Positions 11,477-21,400 of a stretch of DNA of 64,000 nucleotides are shown one piece after another. The DNA comes from Ditylenchus dipsaci (lineage: Eukaryota; Nematoda; Chromadorea; Rhabditida; Anguinidae), in NCBI GenBank assembly GCA_004194705.1, contig SADC01000006.1:62001-126000 (forward strand), in the 5' to 3' direction. Each line of letters opens with the position of its first letter. The first letter of the stretch is position 1. Below the pieces are notes generated by a model, which searched no databases, had not been told where the DNA came from, and saw only the letters and a program-made list of their open reading frames with translations. A program made the position numbers and the translations under genes.

Positions 11477-11728
11477 CCGTATTTTCTCTAATTATAGACC
11501 AGTCTTTAATTATAGACCCCCCCCTCGACTTTGAGGGTCTGTATCTCGACGCAGAGTAAACATTTTGCAAATATCTTTTTTGCATTTTCTTAGCTTCCAC
11601 GAGCCCTGCTGATCCCGTTTTTTTGGATTGTGGTTGAGCACCCGAAAATCTTGAGATCGACTTCGAATTTTCCGATTTTCGGGGGTTGAAAAATTATAGA
11701 CCATGGTCTATAATTAGAGTAAATACGG
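11477..11728. mobile_element. MITE, CTCTAATTATAGACC variant
   Basis: Ends TA|CCGTATTTTCTCTAATTATA and its complement before TA. The interior (CTCGACTTTGAGGGTCTG, CGATTTTCGGGGGTTGAAAAAT) is shared with 22158-22409 and 53951-54184. Confidence 0.9.
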
Positions 11729-11755
11729 TAGCCGAACTGATTGCATTTGATGGTA

Positions 11756-12351
11756 TAGTCGAACATCGATTTAACGCCACCCCTGGGGACCACTATTTGG
11801 TGGCGTTATATCGGGGGCGTTATAAAATAAGGTTTATTTAAATGCAATACAATCTATCAAATAGCAAATTAAACGTCATGGAAGAAATATGTGAGTGTAC
11901 TTTGCTCTTCGTTTTTCTGGCGCTCTTTGTAAAAGAATTCGTTCAAAGCGTTGCTGTGACCGAGAATAGATGGATAGTCTACAGTGAGCGCCCCATCTAA
12001 AATAAAGTGCTCAAAAAGAACAAAGCTAAACTCCAACCTGTGATCGTATTTTTGTTCACTAGAATAAATTCTCACATTTCCGATTCTTTGTTGATTCGCA
12101 ATTCGCTCCAAGCATCCATAAGCTCGTCAATCCCGTCATCGCCAGCTCTTTCTTGTTGGAAAAAGAAGCAGTGGCATGTATCGAAGGTAATCTTATTGCT
12201 TGGGTCCTTCTTTTAGGAAAAGTTATAGCGGGCGTGGCGCTATATCGGGCTATTTATAACAAGGGTAAACTTTGTGTAATTTCTTTGCTGGCCCACCAAA
12301 TTTTTTAAAAGTCGCGTCATATCGGGGTGACGTTATATCGGATTTTGACTG
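11756..12351 (-). mobile_element. pogo/Tigger-like relic with transposase fragment
   Basis: Flanked by inverted CAGTC-type ends: AGTCGAACATCGATTTAACG at left and GACGTTATATCGGATTTTGACTG at right, TA outside. The minus strand between about 12190 and 11880 encodes CHCFFQQERAGDDGIDELMD, reminiscent of the acidic C-terminal part of pogo/Tigger transposases, followed by stops and shifts. It links the CAGTC-ended MITEs to this family. Confidence 0.6.
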
Positions 12352-12535
12352 TACTCTAAATTGCACGGTTTGTACGAGGTGAATAAAATTGTTCGATTTC
12401 TTTTTTTTTTCAGAATGATGCAGCTCTTTGCCTTTGTTGATGGTCGCTTCTTTGTGGTTGATTTGCTTGGATGAGTTAAAAAATGCAGAAGTATTCGAAG
12501 TATATGACAAAGTATATGTGCACAATGAGTATCGA

Positions 12536-12925
12536 CCTAAGTGTGAGATTCGACGTGTTTTTAATGCAGGAAGAACTCCACCTTTTTTTGTTCATTAAAT
12601 TTTTTTTTCTGTTGGTACCATTTGTAGCTAAGATTCAAGGCTTTAAAATGACATATTGACAAAAACATCTAATACAACAAAATCAGGTAAAAATGCGTAG
12701 GTCAACACCCACGTCGACACACAGGCTCACACTCGACAGAGTGTAGAACCGAGTGTGGACCTACGCATTTTCACCAAATGTTGTTGTACCAGAAGTTTGT
12801 TATCAATAGCTCATTTAGAAGCTTTGAAAATCTACAAATAGTACCAACAGAAAAAAAATTTTTGGTAAGGAAAAAAACTACAGCTTTTTCCCGCGTTTAA
12901 AAAACGCCAAATCTCGCACTCAGGT
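12536..12925. mobile_element. foldback element
   Basis: Outer arms GAGATTCGACGTGTTTTT and AAAAACGCCAAATCTC; inner arms TCTGTTGGTACCATTTGTAG/ACAAATAGTACCAACAGA; central hairpin of ATGCGTAGGTC...GACCTACGCAT. No coding content. Confidence 0.75.
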
Positions 12926-13388
12926 CTGTGATTTTTCGAAATGCTCTGTACTCAGAAATTTTAAATGAACATTGCCCTTAAGAATGTGGGTGATATATCT
13001 GAATCATGCAATAATTTCTTGATTTAAAGTTCATTTGGCGTGTGAAGATCAATCGATCAATAGTCTTGCTGCACCAACATGAACAGACAACATATTTGGA
13101 CAGAGCAATAAATCAGTCTGAGCATCATCATCATCATTAGTATTCCACCCACTTCACTTCTACACCTCTTCCCGCAATGAATGTCAATAGCAAAATAAGT
13201 ATAAGTCCAGCACGTTTTGAACTATTCTCTGTTTACTAAATGGTTTTCATCATTTTGACTGAACTATCTGTTATTATTTTGTAACTTTATTATCTGGAGT
13301 TTTGTGTAATTTATTTTTTTTCGAAATGTGGATGCAAAACTTTCCCAATAAAATGAATGTTTAGGAAAATATTAAAATGAATTATTAA

Positions 13389-14010
13389 AGGACCATCGCC
13401 GTTGATGACAATGGCAATTTTGAGTTTTAAATTAGCGTGGGATAGCCGAAAATGCGGAAAATATTTTTGCGAATTATTTTTTTATTTGCATCTAAAATTT
13501 AAATTTTATGTATAAGATGAGGCGAATCAATTGTTACCAATAGTAGGTTATAGCTAAATGAGAGTCGTCTAGGTCGTCCGATCGGTAAAACTTCGACTCG
13601 CTACAATTGTGACTCGCTACACTTTTTGCGACTCGCTACACTTCAACTTTTTTGTCCATTTCACCCAAAAACATGTACTACATGTTCCCCTATCCCTTGC
13701 AATGTGGAGTCTGCTGTTCTTGGCCGCGAAGCGGCCAACAATTTGTCTGGTACAACAATCTGTACCCAAATAAAAATAGAAAATTCAATCTGTAGCGAGT
13801 CGCAATTGTAGCGAGTCGCAGTAGCGAGTCACAATTTGTAGCGAGTCGAATGTCAGTCGTCCGATCTGGCATTGTCAAGCAACGTTGAGCTCGACTAGTA
13901 GACGGTTCTTAAAAAAAATTTTTTTTTTAATATATTTTTTGCAATGAAACAGCTGTCCCCCGCGAATTCAAAAAGTCGGAATCGCCATTGTCATCAACGG
14001 TGATGGTCCT
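13389..14010. mobile_element. TTAA-flanked element (piggyBac/Kolobok-like TSD)
   Basis: Inverted ends AGGACCATCGCCGTTGATGA...TCATCAACGGTGATGGTCCT sit between TTAA at 13385-13388 and TTAA at 14011-14014. A second element is nested inside. No transposase frame remains. Confidence 0.8.
13584..13855. mobile_element. 272-bp element with GACTCGCTACA iterons and 11-bp TSD
   Basis: Flanked by identical GTCGTCCGATC (13573-13583 and 13856-13866). The left end has three direct GACTCGCTACA units, the right end four TGTAGCGAGTC units in inverse orientation. It is nested within the TTAA element. The architecture matches the element at 5111-5511 although the iteron sequence is unrelated. Confidence 0.85.
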
Positions 14011-14328
14011 TTAAAATCTTTGCTGGGGGTTTTTTTATTTTTGAGTACAAATTGTGAAAAATTCAAAGAGAAATCTTTTTGTTGTACAAATTCTGTTGCT
14101 TTATAATAAACTATGCGCCTATTCTAGATGGCTCGAAAGCTGAGGCAAAGAAAAAAGTCGGCCGCGAAATTTAAGAAACCTTATAATAGTGAAAGGTCTC
14201 TGTCGAATCACTTGAAAAGCCATTAAGATAGTGTAAGCAACTGTTATTTCTATGAAGACTGTAGGCTATAAAATTCGAAAAGTTGAAAAGGCAAAGAAAA
14301 TGCAATTTTTATTCACTAGAGTGTGAAT

Positions 14329-14599
14329 CAGTGTTCTCAATAGTCAGAGGCAGAATAGAAAGTCAGAATGAAATTCAAAAATTCTGACAGTCAGAAAGCG
14401 CGGGAAATTTTTCTGACTGTCAGAAATGAGAGTCAGAAAAAAAATCGATCAAATCACGCTGTTTTTTCCCTGTCTGATCGTCATTTCTGAGAGTCAGAAA
14501 GAGTCTGACAGTCAGAATAATTTCCCGCGCTTTCTGACTGTCAGAATTTTTGAATTTCATTCTGACTTTCCATTCTGCCTCTGACTATTGAGAACACTG
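14329..14599. mobile_element. hAT-type MITE, 8-bp TSD
   Basis: A 271-bp palindrome with ends CAGTGTTCTCAATAGTCAGA and complement, flanked by perfect GTGTGAAT (14321-14328, 14600-14607). Subterminal regions are packed with CTGACAGTCAGAA repeats. The CAGTG end and 8-bp duplication are typical of hAT elements. Confidence 0.9.
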
Positions 14600-15129
14600 G
14601 TGTGAATGCACCTCCCTCGAAATGAGAATATTTTGGCAAGTTTTTCAAAAACCCAGGCGACACCAAGCTTAAATCAATCCCTAGGATGACTGCGGACTTT
14701 AGAAACATCAAACTGTTCAAATTACAAGTAACGTAGATTAAACCAAATTGATTAAATTCCGACTGCAACATCATCTCAAAATTTAAAAAAAAAAGATTTT
14801 TTTGTAAAAATAATTGAAAAAGGTGGTTTTTTAATTGATCGATTATAAAACGAAAAAACATAACCGCCTGTATACTTTTGTCATTTTTTTAACTATGAAA
14901 AATCTGACATAATGTACAGGAGACCACCAATATATTATTATGATTATTATTAAAAATCAATGCCATTGGAGTGGCGACTGAACAATTTGCTTAATTTGTG
15001 GACTTTGTGCCAATAACGTGCCAATGGTCAGCCGGACATTTGGCATAATTTTTCGATATGTTTCGGGCGAAACAAGCAAATTATATTGAAAAATTAGGCC
15101 AAATGTCCGGCTGACCATCGGCAAACTTG

Positions 15130-15440
15130 AACTTAACCCCACCAGTCAATGAAGCTTGGCACCCACCAGTCATCCATCTTGGGGACCAAGGCAAATTTTT
15201 TTTTCATTTTTCAATACAGTCGAAGCTCTCTATAACGACTCTCAAGGGACCGGCCAAACCGAGTCGTTATAGAGAGCGTCGACTGTACCAATAATATTTT
15301 GCACAAAAAGTTAAAAATAAATTCTTTTTGAGTCTTTTCGATCATTTTCATGCAAAATAATTATTGGTATTCAAAATTGTACAAAAAATTGCCTTGGTCC
15401 CCAAGCTGAATTGACTGGTGGGGGTCAAGTTCAATTGAGG
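15130..15440. mobile_element. foldback, 'CAGCTTGGGG' family, with nested CAGTC MITE
   Basis: Outer arms ATCTTGGGGACCAAGGCAAA and TTGCCTTGGTCCCCAAGCTG flank a 69-bp CAGTC element (15217-15285, ends CAGTCGAAGCTCTCTATAAC and complement, TA on both sides). Confidence 0.8.
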
Positions 15441-15907
15441 GGTGGGGGTTAAGTTCAATTTAGCCAGGCCATTTTTTTTACTTTTAGGGTGAATAAAAAT
15501 GTTAGATTTTTTAAATTTTTAAAAAATTTGTGTTCACTAAGAATACTCGATAAAAAATATGAAGTTCAAAATTTCAAAATTCAACTTTTACACTACAAAT
15601 ATTCGTCATTTTATATGTCATCAAATCATATATATTTCTATTACCTTGTTGAACAGAAAGCACAAACTACATGCAAGACTACTTATTGGTCTTCTTTTTT
15701 TTCTTTCTAAGTGTCTTATTATTTAAAGTGAATGGACTTCAAAGCCGCTTGAGTCATTATTTATTTGTGTTATATAATGTTTCTTGAAAAAATATTTTTA
15801 CAGGTGGATCTTATTCTTAATATAACATGAAAATTTTTTCTTGGGTTTTACTGTTTTTTTTTAATGTTTTCTACCGCATAGTAAGGCCTAACACTCGGAC
15901 TGTCATG

Positions 15908-16168
15908 CGTGACTTTTGCGCAAGCTGACTCAGAATTTCACGCTGAACACGATGGTTTTTCAGTTTTTTTGAAAAAAATGCAAAAAAAATGAAAAATTTC
16001 ATTTTTGAATTTTGCCTTGGTCCTCCCTTATGTTTTAGATTTCGAATATTTTCAACATAAGGGGGACCAATAAAAAATTTATTTTCGCCTTTTTTTCAAA
16101 AAACTAAAAAGACCACTGTGTTCAGCGTAAAATTCTGAGTCAGCTTGCGCAAAGTCATATTAAACAAT
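15908..16168. mobile_element. foldback element with GCGCAAGCTGACTCAG arms
   Basis: Arms at 15924-15960 and 16120-16160 (TTGCGCAAGCTGACTCAGAAT and complement), with GTGTTCAGCG inside and the CCTTGGTCC word near the centre. Confidence 0.75.
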
Positions 16169-16179
16169 AGAAGATTCAC

Positions 16180-17200
16180 AGAAGCAACTTTTCTGAAAAA
16201 AAATTCTATAATTTGCTTAGTTTGCATTCGCACAATTAAAAATTAGTCAAATTCGAATTGGCTGATTTTTTTCTTCAATAAAGAGGATTTTTTTTCGCGT
16301 TTGTTTTTTTTTGTGACATTTTTTAATTCGCGCCTTTACATCTTTTAATGGTAGGCCATTTTTAGTCGGTAATCAAGTTCGAGTCTGTCTCAGCCTAAGT
16401 GTGAAACAAATAAAATGATTTGGAGCTCTATTTACCTCTAGGGTCATTTTTTCGCCTTGGTCCTCCCTGTTCTTTTTTCTTGAAAATGTTTTGGTACCCC
16501 TGTCCTTTATAGAGGTGGCCCTCAAATAAAAAAATTCGAATAGCGCTCTGTCACGAAAGGGGGCCGTACACCCAACGTCAATTTTTTTATCAAAATTTCG
16601 CTTTTTTCTCTTCGCAGTTTATTCAATTAGACACACATAAATTTTTTTAATAAAATGAATAGCTAATAAACAAGCCATTATGCAATTTTGCATCATAATC
16701 ATCCTAATGCTTCTATATCCCCTGTTCCAATAGCTGAATATCTGACTCTCTATCTATATTTAAAGCAGTTGTGTGTGTATATAGCAACCAGTTCTCCCTT
16801 CTGCTTTCATTTCTTTGTCCCCCTTCCCAAAAGACAAGCTGGTTGTCGAAAAGTGGTAGGTAGATGCTTTTCTTGTGACTAAAGAACGTCTGACTGACTA
16901 GATGGCTAGATGAACAACTGCTGCTCTCTTTCTTGTTTTCTTTAAAGTCCACCGAAAATTTTGACTGCTTTTTTAGTCTAGTTTTTTAGACAATGTGGTT
17001 GACTTACTGACTAGATGGATTGACAGACTGTTAGTCTGGCTATATTTGAATAATTTTTTTTTGAGAATACTTGAACTATACCCGGAACCCCTACTTGAAT
17101 CAAACTCCCAGTAAAATTTTTAGTCGAAAAAAATGTGCTGGATCATACTGGGAATCGTACTTGAGCAATTTTTTGGGAAAACGACTTCTTATACATATGT
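16180..17200. other. no gene seen
   Basis: AT-rich; includes a GCCTTGGTCCTCCCTGTTC word at about 16455. No supported exon. Confidence 0.5.
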
Positions 17201-17212
17201 AGTACGCTCTCG

Positions 17213-17633
17213 ATTTAAGAACACTCAGGGAGCGGTCAAAGTTCGTTCCCACCTTGGATCCGACACTTTTTAAGCCCGATTTTTTAAAGTTCTCGAAAAT
17301 TCAGTTTTGACGGTCCGGTCCCAAATATTGCAAGGATCGTTGCTGATCGTTTTTTAGAAATAAAAATTTTTTTCTTCTAAATAGGGAAATAACGATTTAA
17401 GGAAGAATTTTTCGAAATTCCTGTTCTAAAACCGAGCTTTTGCTTTTCTTAAAGAAAAAATTTGAATTTCTGAAAAACGATAGCAAAATCGTAACCCTTG
17501 CAATATTTGGCACCAGACTGTCAAAACACAACTGGCAAAAAGTTAAAAAAAATGGTGTGATAAAATAATAGGGTTCAAGGTGGGAACGAACTTCTGTCCT
17601 TAAATCGAGTGTCCTTAAATTGAGAGTATACTG
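17213..17633. mobile_element. CAGTC-group MITE, 'TCTCGATTTAAG' word
   Basis: Contains the conserved body AGTTCGTTCCCACCTTGG...CCAAGGTGGGAACGAACT, with the variable word CTCTCGATTTAAGAACAC at left and its complements at right before CTGTA. The left end has lost the CAGTC. Confidence 0.75.
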
Positions 17634-17766
17634 TAGCAGTAATTTGTTTGTTTTTTTTTGAAATTTTCGATATTTTTCTAAATAAAAATAAGTATTTATA
17701 ACAGCCTCCAGTTAAAAAAATATTTATTTTTAATGTTTGGCTGTCGAGAAATGACGTATAACTGGG

Positions 17767-18078
17767 CATAGTGATTGCGCCGTCCTACGCCGTCCTAATT
17801 TTTTTCATCAGCGTCCTGTTTTTTACCATTTTTCTCATTATGGATACTTGATTTTCTGACGACCATCCAAGCTTTCTTTTATTTTTATTTAAAAAAATGA
17901 GGCCGTCCTAATTCAACCAACTTTTTTGAAACTTTTTGTGTAAAATCAGGACGGCCCCATTTTTTTTGATATAAAAAAACAAAACATGAACGGTCGCCTA
18001 AAAATAAAGTGTAAAAATAAAAACTGATTATATGATGTAAAATAAAAAAGGGAGGGCGAAGGACGGCGCGGTCACTAT
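17767..18078. mobile_element. hAT-like MITE with CATAGTGA ends
   Basis: 312 bp, ends CATAGTGATTGCGCCGTCC and GGACGGCGCGGTCACTATG, flanked by TAACTGGG/AAACTGGG (7 of 8 identical). Related to 44520-44888. Confidence 0.8.
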
Positions 18079-18403
18079 GAAACTGGGATAGGAGCTTTTA
18101 TTTAAAAAGTACCAAAAATTGAAAAAAAAACAAACGTTGGTGGCATACATCAATTTTTCTAACCATTTTGTAATTCATAGTATGATTGCTTCATTTCTGC
18201 TCTTCGGATTTTTTATCAAAAATTTAGAACATTTGGTGAATCATTTTTGTGCTTTATGTGTCCAAAAAATAATTTATGTAAGTTTTTTCGACTTTTTAGC
18301 TTACAGACCATTCCATTTGCTATATATTGTGTTGGTTAGTCTATACTATTATATTCGTCATTTTCTATTAGCTACCAATCTAACTATATAGATTACTAGA
18401 ACA

Positions 18404-21400
18404 ATGGTGTCAGAGAGAGCCCAACGAGGCTTGGAGATCCCTTCCTTGAGTAGTACCCAGAACAAGCTGCACCATGACGACCCTCATCATACAGTCAACA
18501 ATAGAGAGGTGGGTGGGCTGGATTTTTTGAATTAGATTAAATGAGATTCACAAATAGTTAATTGCTCAAAAAAGCAGTTTCAAAGCCACTTATGCCAGAT
18601 TTGATAATTTTCAGTCAAAATTGTGAAAAAAATGTGTGACGAGCAGGGTTGGTCAAATAACTGACTACAGTCAAACCTCCCAATAGTGTACACCCCAAAA
18701 TTCGTTCCCGCCTAGAGTTCGACACTTTTTTTTAGCTCGATATTCCAATTTTTTGCTGATTCTGTTTTGACAATCCGGCGGCAAATATCGTACAGGATTC
18801 CGATATTGCCGACCGTTTTTCATTTGCCTATATCATATTTTATCTATTAAGGAACCTTTCTCTAATAATGAACCCCCCGTCGATTTTTTGACTAGGATTT
18901 TAGAGTTGAGGCAATTTTCTATTTACAATTTCAACATTTTTGGAGGGTTGAAAAATAATGAACCCGGGTGCGTTATACGGTATATTTTTTCTCTAAAACA
19001 GCAAAACTTCCCAATAGGGCATATCTTATTTTCAAAGTGGTGTACACTATTGGGAGGTTTTGCTTTTTAGAGAACCATATATAGGCAGACGAAAAACAAT
19101 CGGCAGAATCGGAATTCTTACGATATTTGCGACCAGACGGTCAAAACAGAATCAGCAAAAAAATTAGAAAATCGAGATGAAAAAAGTGTCGGACCCTAGG
19201 TGGGAACGAACTTTTGGGGTGTACACTATTGGGAGGTTCGACTGTATTTTAAATTCAGCTTTATGCATAGTCCATTAAATATCCGATTAGGTTTGAAAAT
19301 TCAACATCGGTGGCGCAGTGGATAAACTTTCGTGGGCAGTAGTGCAAAATCGGTTCCTATTTTCGACTTGGTTCTCCCTGTTGATTTTTTCAAAGATATG
19401 GCTTGGTCTTCCTGTTAATTTCTGAAAAAGGTGGGCCATATTCCATTACCTAGCCTTTACAAACGCTTGAACATGGCCAGACATATGGCCATGATCAATC
19501 AAGCCTTGACCGTTAGAATAAGAATAACTAAATATCAATAAAAATGTCTCTGCAACTTAATAAAAACATTTCTACTACATTGCAGGGCTACATCAAGCTG
19601 TCTTCAGCCGACAATGTCCTTACTGCAGACATCATCAAGAAAAAGTTTGAGTCAATTAACTGGAAAAAGTTTGACACCGATCTTTTGTTTGTATACCCTA
19701 GGGGTGGAGGCGAAGTTAGCACTCAGAATTCAATGGCCAAATTCATTAACAGGTATAACAAATAACAGCATATAAAGTTCAATCCCCCAAGAGTATTTTT
19801 TTCTAAGCAAACTTTTTTCATTTTTGCTCAAGCCTAAGGCCTGAGGCCTAAGCCTAAACCTGAGCCTAAGTTAGTGCGCTACACATTGTGAAAAAGAAAA
19901 CTTGAAAAAAGTCAAGCGAACCCAAAAGGACGTTTAGAGAAAAAGACTCTTTGTAGGAGGGGGCGTGCACTTCAATTTTTACAATAACAAGTTTGTATTT
20001 AATCCTAATCAACATAAAAATTAAGGTATTGCCGAAAGGGTTTGCCACCAATCCCAGCTGAACAGGTGATTTTTAGGTCTATTCACTCAAATTTATCATG
20101 TGTTCCATATGGAGTCTCGATAATAAAACTGCACCCAGGTTCGTTGCTGTCTAAGGTCAGATCATTTCTAAATTCGAATGTTTCGCTTAGTCTCTTTTTT
20201 CAGTTTAGTTTCCGAAAATTATTTTTTGAATCACATTTCAAAAATCTCATTTCGGAAATCGGGGTAAAATCGTGTCGAACCCTAGGCGGAAACGAACTTG
20301 AATGAGTTCACTACATTCAAAGTTAACTGTACCGAACATAATTTTTCAGTTGGTAATAGTGCCGGGAGTGACCACTGGAGCAGACTTGCTCGGCCAAATC
20401 CTTTTTGACTCTGGAGATGTAGTGTTGATGCCCGCACCCTACTACTATCGTTTCGCCAATGATTTTGGCGAGAGGGGTCTGATCAGGATTGGAGTGGTTC
20501 CAGCTTTATCTCTGTGTGGTAATATTTTGTTTGAATTATTTTCGTTCGGTACGAATGGTCAATATTTCAGGCAAGAAAACAGAATTGGTAGTGGATCGCT
20601 TTGAAAAAGCTTACCAGGAAGGCATGAAAGTGGGTAAAGTGAGAGCAGTCACCCTGGTCAACCCTCAGAATCCAGAAGGTGGTTACTTCAGTTTGGACGA
20701 GATCAGGCCGATTGTTGAGGTGAGTTACTTTTTCGGAAAAATGCTAGACCAGGTATGTGCAGGTGCTGGAATTTTAGAGGCCTGATCCAGCCCGAGCAAA
20801 AAAAAATTCGACCCGGTCCGGGCTAGCATGGGCCGGCCCGTCTTACATATTATCAAAGAATTTTACATAGTCAACATATCCAACATAGTCAATGAAACTT
20901 TCATGGTCAATGTAATTCTTATTGTCCACAAAGCTTAAATAGTTAAGGAAATTGTCATAGTTAACTAATTTCAGATAGTTAACTATACCGTATAATCTCT
21001 ACCAGTCTCGCATGGGGGATTTATTTTCAGCCCCTGGAAAATTTCAAAATTATAAATCACAAATGGCCTTAACTCTAAAATCCTGTTCAAGAAAATTAGG
21101 GGTGGGGGTCGGATTATTAGAGGTTGTGGGTTAATAGAGCATACACGGTAGATACGTAACATACTTTACATAGTTATCAAATATTACATAGTCAACAAAC
21201 TTCCGGGATTTGTCGTGGCTGCCTGGCCCGTAGAAATTCTGACAATGGGCTAGGCCATCCCATGCACTGGCCTGGTCTATACCAACGCGGGATCGAAGTT
21301 GAGTGGATGTAATTGAATTTACCTTAAAACATATTTTCATAACTGAAAAAATAACCACGTTAAATCTATTTTTTCAGTGGGCTCTGAGTCGCGATCTCTA